Assembly (NCBI GenBank): GCA_028554645.1
Contig: JAQOOI010000068.1
Location: 1 to 64,000 of the forward strand
Length of the DNA stretch: 64,000 nt
Reading direction: 5' to 3'
Source of the DNA: Omphalotus guepiniiformis
Taxonomy: Eukaryota; Basidiomycota; Agaricomycetes; Agaricales; Omphalotaceae
Numbering within the stretch: the stretch's first letter is position 1; each line of letters starts with the position of its first letter. A program made the translations under genes and the position numbers. The notes under the pieces are model-generated. The model did not search any database, was not told the DNA's origin, and worked only from the letters and a program-made list of their open reading frames with translations. Shown here in pieces: positions 11,101 to 23,800 of the stretch.

Positions 11101-13690
11101 TGGGGGTGGGGGGGCGTGTTCAATTAATTCCTGCTCAGCGTATGCAGTCGCCAGTATTTGTCTTGTTCTGTAGAGGACTGTTCAATGGTTCTAGTAGGTC
11201 TCCTAGGTAATTGGCAGGGTGCATCCTAGACTTCCCAGAGTCAGAGTCAGAGGTGATGGATTATCATCTAATGAGGAACGATAGGCGAAGCTCATTAGGG
11301 TGGGATGTACTAGTTGAAGGTTTGGTACAGAGTGAAGGCTATGGAAGGAGGTGGTTGTTGAATAGATCCAAGCTTTATAAGTGTAAGGCTCGTGCATCAA
11401 AGTCAGCTCTGCTTCACATGATCACAAACTCGGCTATCTTAGTGACAGATTTCCGGCAGAACCTCGGCTATCCCTTCACAACACCATCATGGATATCCAA
11501 TAGCGAATAGAATAGCACTCTGTTTCCATAATGGGATCCCCGAAGTGTTTTTCCTCTTATCTGCCTTCTGAACATGCCACATATGGCAACAGTTCTAACC
11601 CGCCCCCATTGACCCTCAGATGATCCACCTTATGGTTTCGCTCTTGTACTCTTATCCTCTCATAGGGAGATGCAGTTTGAGTACAAGGCTAGATTGTTAG
11701 GGCATACGATATCGCACACATGAGACGATGTGTAAGTGCAGCCAGGCGACCTCTAACCTCAAAAATGACTTTTGGTAAACTCAGACTCTTCTAGGCATTT
11801 GCTACTAATCCTTCTCTTCCATCACTCTATTTGGCTCCTTTCAGCAACACCATTTCTGTTGAGAAAGCCTATTTCCTGACAGTGTATGTTGACAGCTCTA
11901 ATTTCCCACAGCTGTCCAGAAATGCAAATGAACTCCTTTGGCATATGTACTCTCCCTACTCTCTTTATCGCACATCTCTAAAAGATTTTGATTTTCTCCA
12001 CAGTGGTGTTCTCCGGAGCACCTAGGTCTTTGTAACTTCTTGAATGGCATCAAATGCATCACTACTTCTTGCTTCATATGAGGAAGTGCTGCAACGGAAG
12101 GCACCTACTTGTCCTATCAGAGTGAATGTGATCTTCTAGTATCTGTATCCACACTTAGGATATATGGTAGCAACGGCTACACATCATGGGTTAGATCAGA
12201 ATGGAACTGAGGCCCAGACACTCGTCATCTAGCTCTGTGTTAGTGTGACATGAATCGAAATGAGGTGATGTGTCATGCTGCTTTCCGGAGCCAGACAAGG
12301 TTCACACACAGATTCTGGCTTTGGGGCATTATGAGTCTAGTGTCAACGGGCCGCAATCTGCTTAAATTATCCCTCAGACATGCGCAATATATCATGCGTG
12401 CCTCATGATAGTTCGCAGAAGCGCCTGTGCTCCACAGCTTTCAGATCTAGGAGGTAGTTAGTTGTTGTCAAACAGAGGCTTTCAGCACTTATTCTATACG
12501 ACTATGTCCATATTCACAGTATACCCACATTATTTTGCAGTAACACGGCGGGTACAGGGTGATAAAGAATGTGTACCATGTTCGTATGCGTACATCCATT
12601 CTAGTTATTCAGACGTAACCAAGGCGACAGAAGCAAATTATGTTACTAGAAAAGGCCTTTATGTTTTGTTACAGTACAGAACCAGTAAGTGCAGATTATT
12701 TTTAAAGTGAAGGTACATGCAGAACTCTACTAATTCCCATTCTCACCCCCTAGATACATTTTCCATCAATGTTGATCGGGTTTAACCAACCACAATATTT
12801 CCTACAGCCTTCTAGACATATATATATTGTCTTATTCATCAGCCACTTTAATAGGTTACTACTTATGAGGCGGTATAGGATTCCTAATCCAATGGTGATG
12901 TGGTGTCCTATGAGAAGTGGCTCTGGCGCACGTGTCTTGTATTCGCAATCTAGGTATGTCAGAAGTATGAGAGTATCATTAGAAAGAGATGGTACTTGCA
13001 CTGCCTAGCATTTTTTTGGCTTCGACAACATCTTCCTCCTTGCAGCCTTCAGCCTTATTTGCCTGATTATCCTCCTGCATTCCCACTCTCTATTCCTTCA
13101 TTCGCTTGTTTTCAAGGTGGGCGACATTCAGGCTTCCACATTGCCCTTACTTCTTGCAGTAATGAGCAGTAACCCCTTCTTTTGCTACTTACAAGGCTTG
13201 ATATATGCGTTCTTAGTGCTTTGGCAGCAGGCATTGGGCCTTATGTTAACCTGTCTCTGGCTGTCTTTTGCACAGTATTTGTTGGCTCCAGCAATGAAGT
13301 ACTGAAGAATCTTGTCCTTGTCACAATGTGTCCAATATCAAGTCAAGTTTCCACGTGAGGTTAGATTCTGGGTGCATATGCACGAGCGCAAGGCCAAAGC
13401 CTGCAGCTCTGCATCAAGTTTTCTCCTGATGAAGGGTATATTCGCTTGTCTCTCGAGATCCTTAATAGTAGTGAAGACTGCATTTTGCAATTGCCTTGTC
13501 CACCAGATCACTTAAGACTCTCATTCCTCCTGCGTCTTGGGGGGGGGGGGATGCTGAACAGTATAGCCCCCCCCCTCCCTAGCGTCACTCGGGCATTGAT
13601 CGTGTGCAGCGCTGGTGTCTGTTCCTGGACTACATGCACTTCTCTCTAGAGCCTACCACTATGCCCAACGAGGATCACTCTACGCAGCAA
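8111..13690. other. gene-poor, decayed region
   Basis: No intact gene is recognised over 5.5 kb. One minus-strand stretch (9745-10265) looks coding and is listed separately. Other pieces that could belong with it lie on the minus strand at 10482-10769 and 8832-9113, but I could not join them. A G run at 13541-13550 is followed 17 bases later by a C run (13568-13576), which may form a local hairpin or reflect slippage. Otherwise I see only short shadow frames. Confidence 0.4.
9745..10265 (-). pseudogene. unrecognised coding-like relic
   Basis: Read on the minus strand, the sequence is open for about 85 codons upstream of 10010 with protein-like composition (for example AKSPRLFGAYEKPCAQESL, then ALVDHPILDPKLYSDFI and YVPVFCGWTSLYASKSEG). 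After a stop it resumes as SMHGLYIIFMPWGIEI and continues to about 9745. No initiator methionine or splice structure is clear. I do not recognise the family. Its place in repeat-rich DNA suggests a multi-copy or mobile-element-associated gene in decay. Confidence 0.35.
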
Positions 13691-14558
13691 GATAGGACTT
13701 GAGACATGCAACCCGTTCTGATGCTGTGGACATGAGAAGGTTATGTGGCCGGGGCCCCGCTAGCGCAGCCTCCACTTTTCGGACAGTGGCTGTGCGCGCG
13801 GGCCAATTTTGGGATCACGCACTTAAAACAATTTTTGTGATTACCGCAGGCGACGCGGTGCAGTCGGCGTGTCTAGGGTCTCCTCAGAATGGATTTTGTA
13901 GATACGATAACGGCTCTTGTATTTCTATCCCTTATTACTCAATGTCTCTAGCTCGGGCACACGCCGGCGCAATAACGTCTAATATAGCTATATCTGCTGC
14001 TCAACATGCTTGCTCTACCATTAGTACGCAATAGAAAACAGGCCGAAACTCCAACATCGTTGACGACTTACTGCAACTGGCAAACAATCGAGAGAGTGCC
14101 GGGGAAAGCGATCCTGAGCAGGAGTAAGCTGAACATGATAAGGAGGAGAATTCAACAGAATGTGATTGGGGATATGCTGACACTGGAATCACGTGTACCC
14201 TCACAGTTCTGAGTAGCGAGCCTCATCATCACGACAGACTCTGAGTTTCGAGTCTTCTCTGGGAGTGATGAGGGCTCGGAGGTACGGCTCGGGATTCTCG
14301 AGCCTGATGCTCAGGGTGGATGAATTGGACAGGGGCAGGAGTTTACTAGCTTGAAAAAGTCTTGAGGCTAGTAATCGAGGATGGAGGGCTGGAAGCTTCT
14401 GGTCAACGAGAGGTGACTGACTGTCATATCACGAAGAACTGAGCAGGGGGATAGTTAAATATCGGAGGTGGGGAGTCACAAGCAGACAAAGAACAGGGAA
14501 TGCCGAGCTTGCAAATACAATTGGCCGGAGCCTGAAGCGAAACTGTAGCCGCGAGGTT
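13691..14558. other. left flank of the Gypsy insertion, no gene resolved
   Basis: A plus-strand frame at 13699-14034 is GC-rich and open for 111 codons but has no recognisable domain. The minus strand directly left of the element should hold the downstream part of the host ORF interrupted at 29740. Three candidate frames there run only 25-45 codons to a stop, so the original continuation cannot be stated with confidence. Confidence 0.3.
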
Positions 14559-16135
14559 TAATAGCAGGCGGAAATGAGCACCTCTCTTTAAAGGGACGTA
14601 TGGAACTCGTCTAAACTCAAAGGTTGCCTTGTAAAAGCGATGTGGTAGTCTGGCGTTTGTGCAAAGATTTCCCGCACGCAGAAAACTGACTAAAGTCGAG
14701 AGCTAGACTGTTGGAAAAGACTAACTGAACTGTAAGATCACCGTCTAGACCCTTCGGACGAGTACCATAAACAGCCAAACAGACAGACACAGACAGACAG
14801 ACACAGACAGACAGACACAGACAGACAACAGACAGACAGACAGTTCAAAACACAAACAGATGTTCAGATATTTAGCACGTCTATTAAAGCACTGCAATTC
14901 CTAATAGTCTGCCTCTACCAGCTTGAAGAACCGGCGGGCCTGACGTTCACAATCAAGAGGCCTTCTGCGATTTTAAAACGCCTCTAGAAGATACGTAAAG
15001 TTCTCCAATTTGGCGAGGCAGTCGTAACCTGGGGGCGCTCGACCCCTTTATACATGGACAGTATATGTACTCTACTGCTTGTAAGTATTTCATAAATAGA
15101 TAGAAAAACTGAAGCTGGAGTAATTAAAAGGCAACCAGACGGGATAACATCGAGTATAAAATGGATAATAAACAGAAAACAAATATGACTGAGCTTGGGT
15201 AAGTAGAGGCACGTCTAGCGGGTAATTATGTTGCAGTTCTTTGGTGTATGATATGTGTAAAGTATTATGTTTTAGTGATGTTTTTGGTTTAACATCTAGA
15301 CCTCTTCTTATCATGCCGCATCGAGCCCATTCTAAACGAACTACTCCTATGCCATTTCGTTATTATTCATCTTCGTAACTGTTTTACAGTGTACTTATAG
15401 GGGCCGCCGCCCCGAGGGCAATAGTTTCTAGTGCATTTATCCCGTCCGGGCGTTCTCTGATTTTCCTCCTCATTTCAACATCTAGACCCCATAGCACCTC
15501 GTAGATATACCAATATCCAGCGCTCGAAAGGTCAATTCTGTCATTACTTTACTAATAAGTTATTATACAGTCATCGAGACTGATCATTTTCATAGCTTTG
15601 ACCATCTAGTATCTCGGAACGGAATCGTTGATCATATATTTCCGATCATAAAGCGTTATCTCCAGTATATCATCAATCTGCAGGTTCTAGGAGGTCGGCT
15701 AAGTTCGAACAAACCATTTTGATGGCTCGGCGATACCTCTAGCTTTGTGCCTTTCGACATTATCGAGGCTCATGAGGCTATTACGCCTGTGTGTGTGTAG
15801 TTTCTTCCTTCCTAAGTCCCGTGGATTACACAGATACTTGAATAGCGACTTCCAGACGAAGGGCTCTTTGCCAGGCAGGGTGGGTCTGACCATACTGTAC
15901 AGTCTCGCAGCAGGTAGTTACTTCGCCGAAGGTCTAGAGGCATATCAGCCATAAGGTCTTGATGCATACTACTCGTACATCGTAGTCCTTTCACTTCGAG
16001 CCTTTAACTATTCGTGTTCTATGTTTTAGCTAGCACTATGGGACATAGTCTAGCCCTTTATTCCCATCATATTCACAGTAGAAAATCGTTTTAAATTTCA
16101 GGTATTTCAGGTGTGTATGCGTTTTCAGCGCAACA
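14559..16135 (-). repeat. 3' LTR of the Gypsy element
   Basis: This 1577-bp direct copy matches 28246-29739. In element orientation it starts TGTTGCGCTG (plus-strand end CAGCGCAACA at 16135) and ends near a CTATTA at 14559. It contains a CAGACAGA microsatellite (14775-14842). It differs from the other LTR almost only by small gaps, concentrated before about 15500. The outer end is placed where similarity stops and could be off by a few bases. It also holds a conserved stretch (15699-15993) with short shadow frames. Confidence 0.9.
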
Positions 16136-16152
16136 TCTCCCCCAAACCAAAT
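16136..16152 (-). promoter_or_regulatory. polypurine tract
   Basis: On the minus strand the sequence GTTTGGGGGAGA immediately precedes the TGTTGCGC start of the 3' LTR. This is the standard priming site for plus-strand DNA synthesis and independently confirms that the element points leftwards. Confidence 0.8.
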
Positions 16153-16645
16153 CTAGACCGTCCCCGGTCTGGTGATCGGTCAGTCATACAGCCAAAGATA
16201 CATTCTAAAGCTTCGCAGGACAGCCTGTTGATTATATATACTTATTCACACACATCTCAGAGTTCGCCGAAGCAGTGGTACACTGTTCATTGCTTTTGCC
16301 GGTCTATGCCGATCATCAAATTTTCAAACTCCGACCAAAATACTCTCGGCCAGTTGTTGTGCCTTCGGCAATTGCCGTATGTTCTTTTCAGGCAAGTGAC
16401 TTTCCGTCTCTTTTCCTCTTTCCCGTTTCTTATTCAGTTTCTTGCTTCTCTATTCTTTCTTTTCACGCATCTCTCAGCCTTTCACTGGTCCGTGCGCTGT
16501 GGGGAACGTGGTCAGGTGAGTCGTTCCATAAGTAAACGGACTTCAACTTTTTCACGCCCATTCTTCCTTTCTCTCTATTTTTCACTCAGAGTGGCTCTAG
16601 CCTTCTGTTTTTCTCTATACATACTTGTTCTTTTCTTTTCTTCTA

Positions 16646-18569
16646 ATGGCGCGTACTACTGGTAAAGCTTCCAAAGGGAAGAGCAAAGCAGCCTCTTCTT
16701 CTCAAATTTCGGCAGTGGCCAAGAAAACTCGCGCCGGTCGAAAGACCGCGCAGATCAACCCTCACGAACAAGCCAATGAAGTCATCGCATGTATTGTCGA
16801 CGTCTATCGTCGTTACTTTGATAAACCACGAAAGAATCCTCCCAAGGTTTCTGAAATGACCAAGGCTGTGGAAAGTGCAACCCCTTTCATGGTATGTTTT
16901 ATTTCTTATAGTTTAATCTTTCCTTCTTACATTTTCTTTTCTAGGATACTCTCTTTGAGCACGTTGACTTCGACATCGAGGATTTTTGTCCGCATGTGCG
17001 CCCGGTGTGGCTAGCATTAGTATGACTTTGCAACCCACTCAAATTCCGACTTCCATTTCTTCATAAGACTGGTTGGTACATCTCGAAGGACGACCGACAG
17101 GAGAAACATAGTCTCGAACCTGTAAGTCCTTATTCCCTTATGACCTTTATATATCTTATTCATTATAATTTCCTAGTTCCATGACTTTGATACCATCCTC
17201 GGCGACAATTGTGGCGACGACAATACCGTTCTTAGCAACTCAGAGGACAAGGTTCTTGAGTCTGACGACAAGTCCGTCCAGGTCAAGCCCAAGGTTCGTT
17301 CTCTTCTTCTTATTTCCTTCAAATCTCTTTTCTTATATCATTTCTTATTCTAGCCTGTTCTTACTTCGAAAAAGCGAGCGCTCGAGTTGCTAGAAGACGA
17401 CGGCGACATGGATCTCTTCTCTTTCAAGAAGCCTCACGCATCTACTCCTTCCAAAACACTCAAGACTGGCCCACCCGTTCGCGCAGTGAAGCCCAAACCA
17501 AAGCCCAAGCCTAAGGCAAAGGCCCCGACTCCCAAAGAGCCATCTCCTGTTGCTAGCGAAAGGTCGCTGACCCCTGCTCCTGCTTCATCAGTGAGGGCCG
17601 TTCCTTCTTATCAGGTCTCCGAGGCTGGCCTCTTCACACATCCTGCTAGCGACACGGTTTTCAACCTCGCCGACTTGCTTCATGCAACTCGAATCATCGA
17701 TGCAGTAAGTCTCTTTCTTATTTATTTTATCACTCTTTTATTTATCTTTTCATAGCTCACTGGCAGCTTGCCATGTACGTGATGTACTGCAGCTCACGCA
17801 GCAGAGAAGTGTGTCCCTCCTGGAATACAGAGCACCTCCTACAAATGCGCCGTCTGCTTCAAGAGCAGGCAACCTTGTTCATGGACCCTGACGCCGGCTC
17901 GCGCCCTCAAGATGCAAAATACAATCTACGGGTTGGCTCGTCAAGGTTCTCATAGTAAGTTATTCCTTTATTTCTTTTTTATTTAACATCTTTTCTCATT
18001 TCCTTCCTTATTCAGACCTCGGCGCAGAAGTTATTGGTCTTGTCAAGAAGATCTCTGTATACGACCAACTTCGCTGCAGCGTCTTGGACCTCGCCGACAA
18101 CGCCAATAAGCTTTGCGAGTCCATTGAGCGGGACCAAGAGCACCTTCAAGGTTCAGTCACCGATCCTATCCTCCTTTTCAACATCCTTCATCGTAACGAC
18201 CCGTCTTTCAAGGACAAAATTGAAGATTTGAAGATGATAGGTGTGGGCTTGGGCTGGGACATGTTGGTGGTGGATCGAGACTCGAGCTTGGTGAAGACAA
18301 AGACTGGTTTTCAGATCCAACCGACTTCGTCACGCCTCTCCATCGACTTCTCTAAGTCCGATACTTGCAGCACCATCGAGTGCATGGTTACCTCGGCTCT
18401 CACGCCTCTTCGCTCTTCGGCGAATGCTTCATCTTCCCGGGTACCTGTGTCGGCTGGCTCTTTCTTTCCATCCTCCCTCCCTACCATTATGACACTCAAC
18501 ACCGCCCGTTCCCCGGTGGAGGAGGAAAGCATTGGTCAGATCTTGGCAGAGGACAGTCCAGAGAGGTGA
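16646..18569 (+). pseudogene. antisense spliced gene 1 inside the Gypsy element
   Basis: This plus-strand gene, opposite to pol, starts MARTTGKASKGKSKAASSSQ and runs through about seven exons with GT-AG introns (for example near 16892-16944, 17020-17068, 17121-17176, 17294-17353, 17704-17756 and 17955-18016). It has a Lys/Pro repeat (KPKPKPKPKAKAP) and a Cys cluster C-X2-C-X8-C-X11-C-X2-C-X6-C ending in CSW, which resembles a zinc-knuckle-like module. A C-terminal helical region is rich in charged residues, and the last exon ends at 18569. An in-frame TGA at 17780-17782 sits inside the first CX2C, as a CGA-to-TGA change would give. Function is unknown. Its place between pol and the LTR makes it element cargo. 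Confidence 0.65.
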
Positions 18570-19343
18570 CTCGAGGTCTTCATTGAGGCGTAGCCTACAG
18601 TCTTCGGGCTTTAAATAATATTTTCATTACATTGCAGCAAGGAGTCTCTTTATAGAGCTCCAAAATTACTACATCTAGCAAGGGTTCTCTTCAAAGAGGC
18701 CCAAATATCTTTGTTTTTCATTTCTTGTACCATGTACATAGAAATCTCGTGGCCTTAGTGCCAAAATAAAAGCTTTCATGTTCCTTCTTTATGTGTGAAT
18801 TCTTTCTTAAGTTCAAATTTAATTTAATATCTTTAAGATTGCCTTCGTCGAAGCTATAAGTATGGACTCGACTTAGAGAAATCCCAGCTCGAAGGTAATA
18901 AGTAGTAGCTAGAACCCTTTTTTTATAAGTCTCGTGCCATTACTTATCACTTCTGTGCCTCAGGCACTTATTTGTTCGTTTCAACCAATCTTAGATATAG
19001 ATTTATTGAAATCTAAAACACTTAAGTTTCGATTTTATGAAATCTTTAGAAATTTCAATATTCTATGTCAAAATTCTATGTCCTAGACGGACTTCTCTCC
19101 CCCAAACCAAAAGAAATTCAGCGTCCCCGCTGCATATCTCGGCTAGACCTTAGTTAAGTCTCTGGGTGCCTTAATCAGTCGGGCATGGCACTTCGTCGAA
19201 GGGACCAGGAGTTCCGTTCTCAGTCAGAAAAGTATAAAAGAGGGTCAGCAAAGGTTGGTCAAAGTTATCAATACTTGTTTAAGCCTTCAACCTGCATTCA
19301 CAACCTTACTTCTGTCTACTTCTCATTCATATTTCATCTTCAC
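18570..19343. other. spacer between antisense genes
   Basis: AT-rich sequence follows the stop of antisense gene 1 and contains AATAAA-like motifs near 18614 and 18765, compatible with its 3' end. The right part should hold the promoter of antisense gene 2. A CTCCCCCAAACCAAA stretch near 19098 repeats the sequence next to the left LTR (16137), so a polypurine-tract-like segment occurs twice inside the element. Confidence 0.5.
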
Positions 19344-20669
19344 ATGGCTCGAGGATCCAACAAGACCTGGCCCGAGAGGGATCAATGGTTAAAGGAGACT
19401 CAAGAGGCCATTACTGCCACTCAAGCCGTTCAAGCCTTCCCCAAAGCCAGTCCCAAGCTTCTAGGACCAGTCGTGACACCTCTAGCCGATCATATGGTTT
19501 GTTTATTATATCCATCAGGCTTTGTCGAGCTCATATTTCTTCATAGTCCAAGCCCTTGAATGCCAAAGTGGTGGCCAAGGATGATATCACCTTTGATACC
19601 TTCCAGAAAGGACTCAACACTGTGATAGCTATTACAGAGATTGATGGGGTCAATCGTCCCTACCATCTAAATGGGCTCGAGAAATTCTTTGCCAAGCTCG
19701 AGGTGCTTTGACAGCCCACTCGTAAGCACAAGGTAACTCTCCTCTTTCCGCATTAATCTTTACAAGCTTCATTCTATACTCTTCGCAAAACGTTAAATCC
19801 CCTCTTATCATCAAAGACGAAGATGATGATGATGAGATCGAGTTCGTTGGAGGTCGTATTGCTTCTACTCCAGTAAGTATCAATATTCCCTAGGTCGAGA
19901 CTCCAACTTGACCTAGCTTTAGGACTATAAAGCCGGACTCGCAGCCGCATTGGGTCTTTCTGCATCTATGCATGCCCCTTCTCAAGAATTAAGCCTTCCT
20001 CCTGGCCTCAAGTTCAACAAGAAGGTCAGGGTAAGTAATGGTGTCTTCTTATTCATCATATTCTAACTTCGCCGAACGTTCAGGACGTCGTGAATCGTGC
20101 TTCTACTCTTTCATTGGCCCTCGGCGATGTACCTGGAATGGATGTACGTTCTCGTTCCTACCTCAAGGCCATGTATTACTTATCAGTTGCTCAGGATAAC
20201 ATTGCAGCTGCCAATGGCAAGCGCATTCGCCTCGAGCAACCCATTTCCGATCTTCGTGAGGATATTGAGGGTAAGTAAGCGTGGGTTCTCCCTGTCTCGA
20301 CCCTACTGACCATATTGATCAGAGGATAAGACCCTTTGAGAGGCCGCCATCACTACAACTTTCCGCCATATCGTGCTCACTCCATATCTCGAACTGCCCA
20401 AGCTTAGCGTCGAAGCTTTACGCTCAGTTCTCAATTTCCTTCGTACTGAACAAGTCACTCTTCAGCATGCTGTACATTTCCATGCCAATCAGTACCAGTT
20501 TGTTGTTAAACAGATGGACAACATCCAACGAGAGCAATTTAGTCGTCTCTCAGTCGAGGACAAGCAAACCGCTGATTCTTCATCTTCGGAGACCCCTCAA
20601 GATGCTACCATGGAGGAGGCTGGGTCTAGCTCGGCTGATACCACAGCTACCAACTCTAGCAGTGCCTAA
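19344..20669 (+). pseudogene. antisense spliced gene 2 inside the Gypsy element
   Basis: The plus-strand gene starts MARGSNKTWPERDQWLKE and continues through about six exons with GT-AG introns (near 19498-19548, 19733-19800, 19873-19921, 20031-20082 and 20271-20322). Exons read DITFDTFQKGLNTVIAITEI, an acidic DEDDDDEIEFVGGRI segment, AGLAAALGLSASM, then a helical domain (RSYLKAMYYLSVAQDNIAAA) and a Ser/Thr-rich tail. Two in-frame TGA codons (19709-19711, 20337-20339) fit CGA-to-TGA changes. It ends 178 bp from the convergent pol stop. No known domain is recognised. It resembles gene 1 in basic N-terminus and layout. Confidence 0.6.
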
Positions 20670-20846
20670 GTAAGTTTTGTCGATCTCCGTAATCTAGTTC
20701 TTTCTAACTGAATTGTTGTGAGAATAGGCACTAGACCCTGTATTCAGAGTCTCCAACCTACTTTACACTCCCAACTCATGATATAGTTCATATACCTTTG
20801 TACATATAACTCTTTCTGTCATTACTTTGAGCCTTCAGAATATCGA

Positions 20847-23800
20847 TTAAGTACCACTTCGACGCAATAGAACAAACTGTTTATTGCTTCTAGTTCGCAC
20901 TCCAGTGATCTCTTCAGGTTCTGCGCTTAAATCCCTCTCAGGAGAAGGAAGATCATCTTCTTCATCAGAATCATCTTTGTATTCCTCATCTCGAGGCATT
21001 CTTAAGTTCGGAATGGAGTCAAAAATGTAATCTCGACTTTGTTCGTCGTAAGTATCCTCATCTTCATTCACCATACGTTCTAGCTGTTCCGCAGTAAGGT
21101 CTATGAGGTCTAGCACGTTTGTAGGTAGGTCTATAGGCTCATATCTTGCGAAATGCGGCAGTACACGAAAGGCAGCAATCTTTTCTTTAAGTACAGAGCC
21201 ATCCATTTCTGCAATAATGTAGGCACCACCCTTAGTTCGTCTGATGACAATCATAGGTCCTCTATACCTTGGATACATCTTCCTGTCCAAGCTCTTCTCA
21301 ATTTGAGTGTTTCGAACTTGTACTAGAGTTCCAGGTTTGAAATCATAGTCTTTTATTACATGTTCATAATCTTGTTCAAACTTCTTCATAGTTCTTCTTT
21401 TCTCTTCGTCAACCCTGGAAATCATGTCCATAACATGAGTTCTATGCTTTGCCAAGGCTCTAGCCCTGTAGCCGATCAATTCTTCGTAAGTAAGGACTCT
21501 ATCTGGTACTTCTACCAACCAAGTTGATTCTATAAGGTCTAGAGGCAGTATTGGTTCTGCTCCAGTTACTAAGAAGTAAGGAGAACATCCAAATCCTCTT
21601 CTAGTTGTTACTCTGTCTGCCCAAAGCACATGTTTGAGAAACCAGTACCAACGTTTAAGATCACCTCCCGTCGCTTTTACTAAAGCTTGACGGATATCAA
21701 AGTGTGCTCTTTCAATCTTTCCATTGGCTTGAGAATTATAGGCTGAGATACGAATCCCTTTAATCCCATACTTCTCTTCCAGCCATTTCAACATTGCAAT
21801 CATGCTTTTAGCATTATCAGTTACCACTTCTTGAGGGCAACCCCATCTACATATTATATCTTCAAAGAACCATTCGCCTAAGGCTCGAGCTGTCTCATCT
21901 CTGATTGCTCGTCCCTCTGACCAAGAAGATAAAGCACATCGGCCATGTACAACGTTCTTACAGCCATTACTAGCCGGAGATACTTTGAATACATCCACAT
22001 GTACCTTCTGGAACAGAGAAGGGGTGTGAGTAAGGGTAGGTGGTATTTTCAATAGCGCTAGAGCTCGATCTTGACATGCCTGACACGTTTTCACGAACCA
22101 GTTGACATCTCGCTCCAGTTCTGGCCACCAGAACCTCTTTTCTATCACAGCCTTCGTAGCATACATTCCTTTGTGTCCCAAATGATCATGAGCACTATGC
22201 AGGATATACATACGGCGTTCTTTCTCAACTATCAGCTGATGTTGTCCACCAACTTCATCATTTCTTCGATACATACGTCCTTTCTTGTCGACAAAGTATC
22301 GAGACGCCTTCGAAAGAAATTTCTTTCGAGCTCGAGCATCCATCTCATCCAGCATGTCCGATTCAGGATGCATTAAAAACTCTTTTATTCTCGATAGCAG
22401 TCGATCTAGCTCAATCCCTATGGTAGTTCTATGTTCTTCCATATAAGGATGATCATGTTTCCATTCTTCTGTCGATTCAGGAGCTACTAGAACCTGTGCA
22501 AACTGGTCTAGAGTCTTTCCTTGTTCAAATAGTATGTGTTCTTGCCAGTAGGCGAATCTTCGTTCTTCTTCAATTAATTCTTGAATATCATCTTCGAAGT
22601 CTTCTACTGACAAGGCTAGACCCTGTAAGTATCCACCTCTAGAGTCTATCTCATGCTTAAAGTCTTCAAAGTCATAAGGGCCCTGCTCATTCTCATCTTC
22701 CTGACGAAATCGCAATGGTTCCCCATCATCTTCATCTAGATAATCTTCCTCTTCAGCAGGTAATCTCTCTGTTGGTTCACTACCCGGTGGTGGTCTAGAT
22801 AGTCCATCAGGTCCATGTATAGACCCCTTGATATGTACCAATTCAAAGTGATACTTTCTTATTTCTTCAATCCAACGATTAATAGTTGCATTTGGGCCAC
22901 TACTTGGGTTATCTAACATCCCTTTTATGTAGCTAGCATCTGTTTCTACAGTTAGATCCCTACAACCATAAGTTTGGTAGTAAGTATGGGCTAGTGCGAG
23001 CTTGAGCCCATATAACTCTCTTTTAGGCTGTGAGAACCTTGCTTCTCGTTCATTTAATGTTATAGATCCAAAGTAGTTATAAAACTTCTTCTTAGGATCA
23101 TTAGGATCTCTTTGGTATAAATAATATCCTACAGCCATCCATGATGTATCCACTGCTAGCGTAATGCCGCTAGACAACGAATAATCAATTGGTTTCAATG
23201 CAGGAGCATGTCTAATGCCTTCTTTTAATAGCTCGACGGCTTCTAACTCTTTTTCTCCTATCTCAAAGGGAACTTGTGAACTAGTCAACCTCGTGAGGGG
23301 TCTAGCCTTCTTTGCATAGTCTTTAATGAACATCCTGAGTTGTCCTGCAGTCCCCAAGAATGATTTAACGTGTGTACGCTTCGTCCATTGAGTTGCATCC
23401 CATGACAAAATGGTCTTAGCCATCTTTTCTTCAGGTAATTCGCCCTCATACGAGACTCTATGTCCCACAACATTTCCTTCTGCGCAGCAAATGAATGCTT
23501 TAGGTCCTGAGAAGGTTCCTCCAGCATGTTTCATTCGTTGAACAATTCTATTCATATTTTGCATGTGTTCCCATACAAATCTTCTAATTCCACTGTTCTC
23601 AGGAATTGTTTCGTATCCTCCACCTTCGAGCTCATACCTAGTAGACGGTCCTTTCACTGGAACATCATCTATATAGGGTCTCGTTATGTGTGGAATTTCT
23701 TCTTTCAATATATAAGTGATATCATCATGATAGATTGGTACTGAGTTAGTCCAACCCATTGGTAGTTTTACAAGTCGGTGAGGGCCAAAAGGAGTTTGAA

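Noticed and set aside
14551..14559. A firm target-site duplication for the Gypsy element
   Set aside because: The flanking matches are imperfect and longer than the usual 5 bp; kept only as a candidate.
14761..14842. CAGACAGA repeats as a possible CRISPR array or centromeric repeat
   Set aside because: They are a simple microsatellite present in both LTRs, with no spacers, in a eukaryotic genome.
15699..15954. Short open frames in the LTR (also at 29267-29564) as a conserved gene
   Set aside because: Conservation is explained by the LTR duplication, and the two strands give overlapping frames of chance length.
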